From Reticulitermes lucifugus (Eukaryota; Arthropoda; Insecta; Blattodea; Rhinotermitidae), in assembly GCA_026260175.1 (NCBI GenBank), contig JAKCWW010006429.1, forward strand, positions 1 through 32,534: a stretch of 32,534 nt of DNA, read 5' to 3'. A program made the translations under genes and the position numbers. Below the pieces are notes generated by a model that was not told the DNA's origin, ran no database searches, and worked only from the letters and a program-made list of their open reading frames with translations. Within the stretch, counting starts at the first letter, position 1. Each line of letters starts with the position of its first letter. Of this stretch, positions 9,067-18,723 are shown one piece after another.

Positions 9067-10201
9067 CATACTAACAGCCTTTTATGTTTTGTTTTGAAAC
9101 ATTAGTGTCCACGACCTTGAAACATTTGGAAAATAAACATTCAACATTAACGTAGGTGGCTTCGGTTTAGTTATTAGCAGATAACGGCCAAAACACAATA
9201 ATGCAAAAATAGGCATACTTATTGTAGTCCTCCCACGTCACGTGCCTTATGAAACCGTTAAGATGTTTCAGGAAGCAAATACGTTCACAAGCAGCTGTTA
9301 ACTTTCCTCAGGAAGAACACAGGAATAGATCACATCTTCATTATTATTAACAGCTTCCTCTATAAGATAATTGCCGGTGATGTCCTTCAATCCTTCCTAA
9401 TAATTGCATTTGACACCGCATATTTAAATGGCCTGCGAAAGAACTTACTAAACGCAATATTTTTCAGTATACTTTTAATGCAAATCCAGTCATTCTCGCC
9501 TCCCCAGCTTGAATGTTTCTCAATATAGATACCCCTTACCTGTAGCAATAACCTCCACTACTCTTTCTCCCATCTTCAACACTGTTCTGGAGCATATTTG
9601 CTCTCACCTTGCGCTCGCCTGCCACAGCGCAAGAGTGTCCCACAAGTGCGAGTATGGAGATTGCTCGGGGCCGGTTTACGTACTCATTATGCGCACGGTC
9701 GACGGAGCAGGATAGGCAGAGAGGAAGGAACTTTCCGCTACTTTGTAACCCGGAAATATCAGTCGACCTGAAATATAGGCGAAAGAAATCAGACATAAAT
9801 GATGACTGTGAGACAGGAATAGGTTTCAGCCAGAGCGTAGTGCGCTTTGTCATAATTAAATTCCCCTCCCGCCTGCGTACACTGCACGCCTCTTCGTGGC
9901 GTCCTCTTAATGCTACGTCTAAAGAACCCGCTGACCAACAAAAAATGCGGCCCCCCCGCTCATACTGGGGTTACGCGTAGCGTTAAAAACCCAGCCAGCA
10001 AAAATCAATCTCACAAGATCAACAGTGACAAATATACGGGCGATCAGTGTGAATGAGGCCAGGGCCCTACAAGGCTGCACTGCTGTGCAGCAAGTGAATG
10101 TACCTTTCCCCAGCAAGAATGGGTAATCCGTTAACGTAAGCGCAATCCTCATTATGGTCACAAGGGTTAATTATATAACAGCCCAAAAATGCGTTTCGGG
10201 C
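9067..10201. other. No gene recognised; contains a GC-richer segment 9600-10170
   Basis: The middle of this stretch is clearly richer in G+C and CpG than its flanks (for example 9605-9720 and 9880-9975). It opens frames on both strands (9609-9980 plus; 9536-9853 minus), but none has a recognisable domain. A small perfect hairpin CTTGCGCT / AGCGCAAG lies at 9608-9633, and GCTGCAC / GTGCAGC at 10074-10091. It could be a worn mobile element, a CpG-rich regulatory patch or an exon region. I cannot tell which. Confidence 0.4.
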
Positions 10202-10240
10202 GCAGGAATGGCTAAGCGGATAAAGGAGTTTCGACTTGTG
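10202..10240 (+). repeat. tRNA-like 5' fragment (A box only)
   Basis: GCAGGAATGGCTAAGCGGAT resembles the 5' half of a tRNA-related SINE head: TGGCTAAGCGG at 10209-10219 fits the RNA polymerase III A box. The similarity stops within about 35 bases and no B box follows, so at most this is a fragment. Confidence 0.3.
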
Positions 10241-10699
10241 TTCCTCGCAAGCCTTTGCCTCTAGTTACATTTATATGTTTTGGTTGGGGGGGGGGCTGGC
10301 TTTGGTAACAATCTCCACTCACTTGGTCTCAAAAAAGTTTCATGATTTGATGTTATTCTTTCTGAACTATAGTTGTATTCCCCAGTCTATTTTACTCCAA
10401 CTCAAACGACACTCTCGGTACCCCTCCCCCTCCATCTAAAAACATATACCTGTATGTATACTCCACGGTATACCTTCCCCAACTAGGCACAGGAAACCTC
10501 GGCATACCTCGTACATCCCCACTGTCAAAACAACATTCTTATTTATGCTTCCTTCAGTCTTGAACAAGATTTCGAAGCATATTTTTCCCACCCTAAACCA
10601 GTACTTTACATTGTATTTGTACAGCATCTGGAATAACGTTCCCCAATACAATTTCTTCCTTTTTCTTTTATGTGTTTTATTTAAAGACGCTTGTACTTG
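10241..10699. other. No gene recognised
   Basis: Contains a G-run near 10284-10293 and short frames at 10236-10439 (plus) and 10436-10651 (minus) with no recognisable domains. Confidence 0.55.
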
Positions 10700-10882
10700 C
10701 TAATCTTACATAACATCGGTGATTGATGATTGAAAGGGTGTAATGTATTGGTGGTAGTACTCGAAGAAAAACCTTTCCCATTTCCACTTTATTTCATCAC
10801 AAAACCAGTGTGAAATGCCTCGGAATTTAAAATGGGCGTCCGCGGTAAGAGGCCGGCGACTAACCGCCCGAGCCATGGTACG
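10700..10882 (-). repeat. Degenerate tRNA-derived SINE
   Basis: On the minus strand the head reads CATGGCTCGGGCGGTTAGTC, with an A box TGGCTCGGGCGG at 10864-10875. An anticodon-arm-like stretch follows, then a weak B box (TTTTAAATTCC). The body contains AAGGTTTTTCTTCGAGTAC, which parallels AGGTATTTCCCCGAGTAC in the SINE at 32005-32225. The left boundary is approximate and I found no target duplication. Confidence 0.55.
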
Positions 10883-10977
10883 GCCCTTGTAATTTTCTGC
10901 ATTTCGAACAGCATGCTCAGTACTTTTGCAGTATCTCTATTCCAGATACAACAGTAATCCTAATAGGCCTGTTTTTC

Positions 10978-11180
10978 CCCATCCTCAAAGAAAAATGTTA
11001 TTCGCCGTATTTTTCCATCTCTCAAAATATTCTCCAGGATATTTTCTCTCATTTCCAAGAACAGTCTCCAGGATATTTTCCTCCACCTTGAAAAATATTT
11101 CCCATTCCCACCTAAAACAATGTTACCAACCATATTTTTCCACCTTGAATAATGTTTATCGATATATTTTCTCCGTGTAA
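10978..11180. repeat. Degenerate tandem repeat, period about 31 bp, 6-7 copies
   Basis: Units of the type GGATATTTTCCTCCACCTTG followed by AAAAATATT recur at roughly 10978, 11011, 11041, 11075, 11103, 11132 and 11165. The block CTCCAGGATATTTTC occurs twice almost exactly (around 11032 and 11066), and CCACCTTGAAA / CCACCTTGAAT twice. The period wanders between about 28 and 34 because of small indels. The 84-codon open frame over it is a consequence of the repeat. Confidence 0.7.
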
Positions 11181-11703
11181 GAGAATACTTTCAGTAAAAT
11201 AATAAAATCAAAAAAAGGAATACTTCTTTAGAAGCAATAATCATAACCCTGCCACATATTTTCTTCCGGAAAGATAGTGCCTGAAAGTTAAGAGGTAGAT
11301 GGTGAGTAATTAAAATGTGGGCAGGGTGAAGTTTGATGTATGGATGTGGTTGTCCTGTCTCGTGATATTTCCTCTTACTCTGCAACATTAGGAACTAAAG
11401 GTTATGTTGGAGTCATTAAGTCTTTAGTGGGCCTACATAAAACAGAGTTCATGGGTGTGGGAAACAAGCATCCATCCGGTAACCAACGTAATTACCTTCA
11501 TTAGGACACTCGTCTGCGTGCCCACCCTGAATAGGAATTCCTAATGCCAGTAATTGCATTTGTGAACAGTAGGTTGATAATGGTGCAGACTTTAAACTGC
11601 AAAGTTAAAATATTATCTGCAGACTTAATGACATAGAACGAAAGAAAGATGTACTTTTGTGTCTTCAACTGGTTGACACTGTGTTAGGTTGAATATTACT
11701 GTT
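11181..11703. other. No gene recognised
   Basis: AT-rich sequence. I see no repeat or coding signal I can support. Confidence 0.6.
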
Positions 11704-11772
11704 GTTAATTAATATTAAGAACAACAATTGTTGCACTTAGTGCAACAATTGTTGGTCTTAATATTAATTAAC
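11704..11772. repeat. 69-bp near-perfect palindrome
   Basis: Two 34-nt arms (11704-11737 and 11739-11772) flank a single central base. They are reverse complements with only one mismatch, in the AAGAAC / GGTCTT step. Each arm itself contains the perfect palindrome CAACAATTGTTG and the TTAATTAATATTAA motif. The outer ends are GTTAATTAATATT and AATATTAATTAAC. The DNA could extrude as a cruciform, and any transcript would fold into one long hairpin. Confidence 0.95.
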
Positions 11773-11961
11773 ATTACAATGTTACACGGTGAAAACAAAG
11801 TCAAATTATTGTTGTTATATTTATAGTTTCATATATTAAAAGTAATACCGCTACTTAATTTCTTATGTTGTATTAACATTTATTTCAGTAGCACAGTTTT
11901 CATATTTTCCCTTATTTTCCTCCTTCATTTTTTTCAGTCTTTCCTCTTACATCTGCGCTTT

Positions 11962-12150
11962 TCTGGGATTTCACGTAGCGTAGATTGGTAGCTTGTTACC
12001 TACATTTCGGACAAGCTATCGGTCTCCTCTTCAAGGGCTGTGAAGTCCAAGCAAGGAGACTTCGACTGCTTGACCCTTGAAGATGAGACCGATAGCTTGT
12101 CCCGACATGTCAGTAACAAACTACAACTATACGCTGCGTCAAATCCCAGA
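11962..12150. repeat. Foldback element: two ~76-nt inverted arms around a 36-nt spacer
   Basis: The left arm 11962-12037 begins TCTGGGATTTCACGTAGCGT and ends GACAAGCTATCGGTCTCCTC TTCAAGGG. The right arm 12074-12150 is its reverse complement, from CCCTTGAAGATGAGACCGAT to AAATCCCAGA, with scattered mismatches. The spacer (12038-12073) repeats GAAGTC and GACTTC in inverted form, giving an inner hairpin. Open frames at 12040-12252 and 12077-12397 cross it and are unlikely to be real. The inner arm motif TTGAAGA(T/G)GAGACCGATAGC is of the kind found in foldback repeats derived from Penelope-like retroelements. That assignment is tentative. Confidence 0.88.
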
Positions 12151-12659
12151 AGAGATCACATGCCATTTGCAGCGCGGCGGAAGCCTGAAATCAGGTTTTC
12201 TACTTTACTTATACAGAGTATCCCTCGGTTTACGAGCCGAATTATTTCCTAGAAAATGGCTGTTAATGTGGAAACTCGTAAAACAAATATTTTCCTCTTA
12301 CTTCCATTACATAAATTTTAATCAGTTCCAGAAGCCAACAATTTTATACCCAAACGTAAAGAAAGGTAAACTTATTGCAACACAGAAGGGCACCTAAGTA
12401 TAAAAATAATATAAGTGTTAAATTACTTAATTTAAATAACATTATTGGCCATTAACATAGGCATAAATAATAGTTAGAGCATTAAAGTTTTATGAATAAT
12501 ATATGAAAAGGAAGCACTATCCTTATGTATAGTATGATACACAAAAAGTCGTTAATATTTAGTCGATAAAAATTTATTAACACCGAGAAGAGCAAAAGTT
12601 ACTACAAAGCTATGGGAAAAATAACTGAGGCTGTGATGCTGACGCTTCTGCGCAAACCG
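12151..12659. other. No gene recognised; strongly AT-rich
   Basis: Nothing supportable seen, apart from the end of a frame that starts in the foldback element. Confidence 0.6.
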
Positions 12660-12691
12660 GCATAACGGCATCTCTGAAGATGCCGTTATGC
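12660..12691. repeat. Perfect 14-bp stem, 4-nt loop hairpin
   Basis: GCATAACGGCATCT (12660-12673), loop CTGA, then AGATGCCGTTATGC (12678-12691). Stem pairing is perfect. The loop and right arm read CTGAAGATGCCG, close in form to the CTTGAAGATGAGACC motif of the foldback element 500 bp upstream. No poly-T or gene context suggests a terminator. It could be a worn copy of the same kind of element. Confidence 0.85.
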
Positions 12692-15072
12692 TCTAAACAT
12701 CAGAGAAAATTCGAGAACCAACGAAAGCCGAGAAGATGCGCCTGGAACAAATGATCTGTTTGCGAGAGGAAGAAGATCGTATGAGAGAAAATTAGCTTGG
12801 AAACTGAAAAGCAGAGAACCTCTGCCTATCATATAAGTGGAAGCACTTAAACAGATTGCACTTATAACGAGGAATTATTTGTTGTGTTTCGTTTCGTGAG
12901 ACTGCTGTTCTATAAAACGTTATCATTTGAACGGCTTTTAAGTCCATAAAACAAACATCATTGTAGTTTATTTTTCTTTTAATAGTAGTAACGAAGTATT
13001 TACATTACGAATGACATGGGGTCGGTTATTTGCTTGCTTAAATAAAGGGTTAATTTTATTTGCAAGGTGGGAATTATATTAAACCAGATTTATAGTGGAC
13101 ACTGTCCAATGTTTCGAGGTATATTTTGCGTAACGGTTGGGGTACCACACTAGTATTCAAAATCCTCTGCCCTCCATCATTACTAACCATAAAAAGAAAA
13201 TAAAAAGTGTTAGTTATGCCAACGTAATGTGATTTAATGAATAAAACTTCATCACAGGTGTTCATAGACTCATGAAAATTAGGCGTAATAAGAACATGTC
13301 ATAAATATTAGCCTTATGGTTTGAAAACAATGTTTCAGTAACACAATATTATACACTTTTCATAAACAACGATCTTTGCCTTCCCCACCATTAAAGGTTG
13401 CTTTATATCGCATTCAGACAAAGAGTCTGACCCGGATGGTAGTATTATATGGACATAAGAACCTGCTATCGTCCTCAGTATGGGCCCAGAAAATTCCTCT
13501 AATCCGTCGGCAATTCCAAAATTATTCAGAGAGACATAAGACTGCAAATTGTGTACCTCGTGACGTAGTATGTAGATTTAACCACGGCATTCGTTACTTT
13601 CAAAGTGTCATACTGTTGCAAGGTACATGCCTGAACGTAATTTTATTTACGCCCGTAATAAAGTACGGCCTTGCTTGTGTCGATTTTCAGAAACTCACAA
13701 ACGTTAAACAGTATTACAAGCAGATCTCTTGACCTTAATTCTCCCAGATCAGACCATAAACATGGAAAGTATGGGCAAGATTTACTCCCGTTAAGTATGG
13801 CTTTCAAAACACTGAATATTGCGAAACTCAAATCACTCAATTAATTAATCAATCAATTTCTTGAATATTTCCTGTACCGAATTTTATGCAAGTCCATCGA
13901 AAGTTGTAGAAAATAATGGAATAATTTTATTTACGCCATTAAGTAAAGCATGACTTTCACTGAACGGAATTTCACGACTCTCTCTCTCTCGTTCCACAAT
14001 TTTCTTTTGTAAACAACTATTCTACCGAATTTAAATGTAAATCCGACAAACAGTGTAGCTGCTAATAACAGGTCACAGTCGAAGGGAGGGACGGACAGAC
14101 GGACGTGGTCCCCACATCAGTCGCTTTTTACTTCGTACAGTACACGTAAAGTTGATAGACTGTAAACACTGTGCGGAATATGCAATGTGACATTTAAACG
14201 TTGCTGTGAGTGACAACATAAAAAGTAACGTAGAACACAGGTGGTAGGAATAATTAGTCTGACAGACGATGAATGGGAAAGCCAACAACATAATTACTAC
14301 CAGTAAAGTATAACAAGAAATAACTAGGCCTCTAAGGACTTAAATTAATCAGCAATATATATGAAGATGCTGTTCGTACTTCAGACAACACAGTGTTCTC
14401 CTACTCGAAGACGAATGCGTGAATGCTCTTTATCAAAAAATGCCGATTTGTTGTAAAAACCATAATGAATGTACAAATATACTGTTTTGGTAAAATGCAG
14501 GGTTTTGTCATTAAACCTTACAGTACGTATAAAAAAGAGTAGACCTTAAAAATTTAGTCATCTAGATCCCGGTGGTGACTGTTACGTTTACTGTAGTATA
14601 AAGGAACTTTGTATTTTTCTACACACTGCTTTCATGTGTTCGTATGATTCTCCCAATAAACACCAATCACATCCCTAAAGAGCGCTAGCCAATTGGCCTT
14701 CATAATTGACATTAAATGTGATTTCTCCGAAGCAGGTACTAAATTCGTACATATAATATAGACGAACGTCAGTCTTCAAAGTTTTACAGGGAGTTAATGG
14801 ATGTTTGGTGATATTACCAGCAACACAGAAAAAAAATCTAATCACAGATTCAGCACCCTATCGGATTGGCGTCACAAACCAGATGGCACTCTGATGGGCT
14901 GATGGATATACGAGTAAAACCGTATGGAAAGAGCCTGGTCACGCAACTTAATAGTCTATTAATTGAAAATAATTACACATCGCTGTTCGAAAAATCAACT
15001 GAAAGTGTTTATGTAATGTTAAAACCCGAGGCTGAAGACCCTGCATAGAGGCTATACAGCTACTTTTTTTGA
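12692..15072. other. No gene recognised
   Basis: About 2.4 kb. A 30-codon frame at about 12706-12795 translates to a charged, coiled-coil-like segment (EKMRLEQM...LREEEDRMRE). It is closed by stops on both sides and is too short to call. A 118-codon plus frame at 13376-13732 shows no domain. A (TC)n tract lies at 13979-13990, and GGGACGGACAGACGGACG near 14089. Nothing else is supportable. Confidence 0.5.
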
Positions 15073-15083
15073 ACATTATTCAA

Positions 15084-15371
15084 GTAAAGGTAAAGGTAAA
15101 TTTCACCCTAGAACAGGACATGAAGGACCAGAAGGGGAGTAGAGTTAGAGCTCTACTCTTTTTTAACCTCGGCGCTAGATGAGGGTGGGTGGTCAACGCC
15201 ACGCCTCGGCCGCTTTATCACCGGAAAAGACCCGGTACCCATTGAATAGGAGGCTGGGTGGGCCCCAGGGTCGGTCTGGACGAGTGTGGAAGACTTCGCT
15301 CCCACCGGGGGTGGATCCCCGGACCTTCCAGCCCGTAGCGAGTCGCTATACCAACTACGCTATCCCAGCCC
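15084..15371 (-). repeat. Near-complete tRNA-derived SINE (family A) with target-site duplication
   Basis: Read on the minus strand, the 288-bp element starts GGGCTGGGATAGCGTAGTTG. The A box TAGCGTAGTTGG lies at 15351-15362 and a B-box-like GGTCCGGGGATCC at 15313-15325, giving an RNA polymerase III promoter. The body follows, ending in TTTACC repeats near 15084. It is flanked by ACATTATTCAA (15073-15083) and ACAATATTCAA (15372-15382), an 11-bp target duplication with one mismatch. The tail matches the fragment at 1-68. SINEs make no protein and rely on a LINE reverse transcriptase. The plus-strand frames at 15179-15394 and 15286-15483 are shadows of it. Confidence 0.92.
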
Positions 15372-15440
15372 ACAATATTCAATTATGTTTCTAACCTTTG
15401 TCATTTTTTACAGGCCTGCATTCCATACGGAATTTATAAT

Positions 15441-15466
15441 ACACACACATATATATATATATATAT
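15441..15466. repeat. (AC)n(AT)n microsatellite
   Basis: A short compound dinucleotide run, ACACACAC followed by ATATAT. Confidence 0.9.
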
Positions 15467-16595
15467 TAGACCTGTCCTGGTAAAAGATTTCGGGCACCTG
15501 TCCAGAGTGGTTTATAAATCATAAATTATTGAGTGATGTTACATTAATAATTCACTTACATAAAAGTGTTCAGTCTGTGTGTTTTTAAAGTATGTTAAAC
15601 TTCAAAGTCGTACTTTAAACAACAATAACATCGATCGCGCCTCAGAAACTTGCACGGCAACGGTGTTTGTATTACTGTTGGTATGCATTAGAAAATATGA
15701 CAATACCACATTAAATAGCACGGTGATTTTACTTATATTACGCAAAGGGTTTTATTGGTCCAAACGTTATTATTGAAGGATGAAAACTTAAGGATATAAG
15801 CACGGACTCATACGTACATAGCACAAATGTCAACATTTCTTTCTAGAATAAGTAAGGTAGTCTGAAAGCAATTCTTGTCAACATAGACTGCACTGATAAG
15901 AGACAGGTCAATCAGCCACGAAACAACCACACCAATTAATCCGATATACACTTACCTTGTAGCTGGATTTGAGATCTACTCTTTAGCCACAATTCACTAA
16001 AATTCTTTCCTAAATCCGCAACTGAATCAGCACTTATTCAACTCTGGAATGGCACGACTAATGAGACTTCTTTGCTGGCATTCTTATGTAACCGGAGGGG
16101 GAGGGGAAGATAGCGTCATCCTCCACATCAGTCTAAAGATCTCCGTTGCAGTTGTTAAGTTGTGCATTAAAACAACTGGCGACTCTGCCAGACAGAATTA
16201 GGTCTAGTACGTAAAGTACATTATACAGCGCTTAAATTGGACCTAACCAGATCTGTAAACTATAGGCCCCCGTCAAAGGTTCGATTATTTTACGAAGCTG
16301 TAACAACTACCATGGTTATTAACAAAATATAATAGAATGATCTAGCATAAGTAATGAGATAGATAGCAATAAGCAACCGTGGCCAACTTTCAGGTCCCAT
16401 TCGAATTTTGACAAGAAGAAATTTAGAAAAGTTGCTTCAGTCAGGCTAGCAAGTCTTGATGGGAAATAGATCTCAAATTCAGGATTTCAAGTCCAAATTT
16501 CTATTGAGTTGTTATGGGATGAATTTGTAAAATAGATTCCTATTCTGTAGTTAAGATTTGGTCATACTGAGTGAAGGCAGCGAATTGGAATTTTT
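15467..16595. other. No gene called; one strong donor-like site on the minus strand
   Basis: On the minus strand CTACAAG|GTAAGTGT at 15957/15956 is a near-ideal 5' splice site. The ~80 nt preceding it are open in one frame and read DSVADLGKNFSELWLKSRSQ. I do not recognise the peptide, and the frame is closed by a stop about 30 codons upstream. It is therefore a candidate at best. The rest of the stretch shows nothing. Confidence 0.4.
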
Positions 16596-16815
16596 CATTG
16601 ACATAATCCTTCCGGCCTCGCTACGGCCCTGGGGTCGATTCAGCCTTTAACACAAATGAGTACCAGGAATATTTCCTGGGGGGTAAAGGCGGCCGGTGCC
16701 TAGGGCTGACAACCTTACCACCTTCATGTGCCGATTGTCTAGAAATCTGGGGGCCTCAACTTCCTGGAAAACTAAGGGCCTGTCCAGGCCTGTAATGGGA
16801 TTGCTTTTACTGTTT
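16596..16815 (+). repeat. SINE family B, headless body copy (first unit of a dimer)
   Basis: The copy starts at CATTGACATAATCCTTCCGG, which corresponds to the base just after the tRNA-like head of the next copy. It then runs through the whole body (GGTCGATTCAG, GGCCGGTGCCTAGGGCTGAC, GATTGTCTAGAAATCTGGGG, GGCCTGTCCAGGCCTGTAAT) to its end near ACTGTTT. It is followed at once by the complete copy, so this is a head-to-tail arrangement with the head of the first unit missing. The 65-codon minus frame here is a shadow. Confidence 0.88.
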
Positions 16816-17108
16816 GGTACGCGGTGGCGCATTGGTTGAGGCACTGCGCTTCAAGCTGGAAGGTCGCGGGTTCGATTCCCGATGGGGTCATTGACTTAAT
16901 CCTTCCAGCCGCACTATGGCCTCGGGGTCGACTCAGTTTCTAACAGAAGTGAGCACCAGGGATATCTCCTGGGGGATAAAGACGGCCGGTGCGTAGGGCT
17001 GACAACCTTACCACCTCAATGTGCCGATTATCTAGATATTCTGGGAGCCTCAACTTCGTGGAGCCCCAAGGGCCTGTCTAGGCCTTTAGTGGGATAGCTT
17101 TATACTGT
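16816..17108 (+). repeat. SINE family B, full-length copy with tRNA-like head
   Basis: The tRNA-related head carries an A box TGGCGCATTGG at 16825-16835 and a perfect B box GGTTCGATTCC at 16869-16879. These are 44 bp apart start to start, as in RNA polymerase III internal promoters. The GCGGG / CCCGA flanks form the T-arm-like stem. The body then matches the preceding headless copy and the minus-strand copy at 5430-5636. It ends near ACTGTTCAGGTTAC. I found no clear target duplication, perhaps because the dimer complicates the boundaries. Confidence 0.93.
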
Positions 17109-18677
17109 TCAGGTTACTGTATATAAGTACCCTATATATAGGGATGACCCACTTACTGCAGAGGAAAGTGACATGACGTGCTCAAAAAGCAAAGCAAAAA
17201 GTCGTAAAAGCGATTCTAAAGTTTGGAAAATAGATTCAAGCACGAAATTTATAAGAGAAATGACTTTATAGACAGAGCGGATGGCAGCGCATCTGGGGTT
17301 GGGGAGGGGGGGATATAAAAAGTTAAATTTTCATGCAGCAAGAAACTGGAAGGATTTATAAAGAATAGGAAACTGTGGAATTGTAAACTTCCTTTGCAGG
17401 AACATACGTGTCATTTTTCTTGAGTAACATTCATAAACATAACCTTTATGGTATAGGCCTAAGCGTACTTCATGTTTTTCTCCATTAACGATATTTTGTG
17501 TGCAGTGTTTCAGTAGCACTCGCCTTGGGTATGGAGGCCAATCTTATTTGTTTAAAGTAACAGACCCTGCTCCGAAATAGGAATAAAAAGTCGCCGCTTT
17601 ACATTGTATTAATGAGGAACATATCGTACAATAGAATATCCATGTTTGTGATTAATTGAGACCGACAAAACCGTCAGGGACATCGTAATTCATTTTCAAC
17701 GTAAAACACCTCTTTGGTTACAACGAAATGCCGGTAGTAAAATGTAACCTAACCTCAAAAAAACATAAAGCACAAAGGTTGTTTCAACAATAATGCAAAA
17801 CGGTACCTGTATACCGGAGTTATGCAGCACGAAGACACTCAGCCACACTACATGAAAGACAGAAGTTGACTGATCTGAAAGCGATAGACACAACAGCAGG
17901 GGTGAGGGAGAAGCCGACTCGCCAGCCACGTGATCTCATCGTGATTCGTAGGAACCAGTCACGAATGATCGAAACAGTGGTACAATGATACTAAACTGGT
18001 GAACACGAAAGATTAAAATCTCGAACATCGAGACGTGACGTTTGAGGCACTACTGTAATAATAATCAACATAAGATTCATATATTAAAATGACAAAACTG
18101 AAAAGATAATGGTTTTCGGAGGGGCAAACCATAAATACACAGACACGGTATAACAGCATCAAAAAAGTTTACAAGCCAATTAAAGTCGTATTATTGCGTA
18201 GGTTACATACACTGAAGCATGAGTAGACAGACAGTAAAGTAATAAAATTTCAGGACATTAAAGGCGCGATGAAAATAAACTTTGAAAATGAAACAAACAG
18301 TGACTTACAAGAAAACATCGTTAAGTCAACAGCAAGAACTGTCTTTTCACATGTACAAAAAAATTGGAAAATTACAAAAGGTTTAAGCCCCTAAATACGG
18401 TTTCTTATGCCAACAGTGGGAGTTACAATATGATATCAAAAATAAATGACTATGTCAAACATGATTAGCACTTTAATAATATCACAGATAGACTACTGGA
18501 TGACAAAATAACCGGTATATGTACATGTTAATATAGATGGAAGGGAAGAGAGCTTTGAATTATGGCTTAAGAGGGAAATGGATTTTGTAAGACCTACACA
18601 GGGCCAAACAAACTAAAGGAGATTTTAATAGAGATGTGGACGGGTAGCGGACGTAACATTAAAATTCATGGTCGTAG
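17109..18677. other. No gene recognised
   Basis: Contains a 14-bp palindrome CCCTATATATAGGG (17130-17143) and a guanine-rich tract at 17295-17312 (GGGGTTGGGGA then G7) that could form a quadruplex. Short minus frames at 17331-17519 and 17696-17929 have no recognisable domain. Confidence 0.55.
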
Positions 18678-18723
18678 TGCTGCTGCTGCTGCTGAGACAT
18701 GATGATGATGATGATGATGATTC
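18678..18723. repeat. Compound (GCT)n-(ATG)n microsatellite
   Basis: A GCT trinucleotide run (18678-18694), then a short break, then an ATG trinucleotide run (18699-18722). Confidence 0.95.

Noticed and set aside
9536..9980. Overlapping 105- and 123-codon frames on opposite strands as genes
   Set aside because: Both come from the GC-richer island, where stop codons are rarer. Neither has a domain I know.
12040..12397. Frames crossing the foldback element as coding
   Set aside because: The sequence is an inverted repeat with matching arms, which explains the open frames better than a gene does.
12660..12691. Bacterial-type terminator
   Set aside because: The stem-loop has no following T-run, and the surrounding sequence is plainly eukaryotic repeat-rich DNA.
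12706..12795. Short coiled-coil-like peptide (EKMRLEQM...REEEDRMRE) as a gene remnant
   Set aside because: Only about 30 codons between stops and no flanking similarity. Could be chance in a purine-rich segment.
16816..16890. Functional tRNA gene at the family B SINE head
   Set aside because: A and B boxes are good, but the acceptor stem does not pair and the sequence runs straight into the SINE body shared with two other copies.
17295..17312. Functional G-quadruplex
   Set aside because: Base composition allows one, but several similar G or C runs occur in the window (2777, 4354, 10284, 28893) without gene context, so it is best seen as simple sequence.
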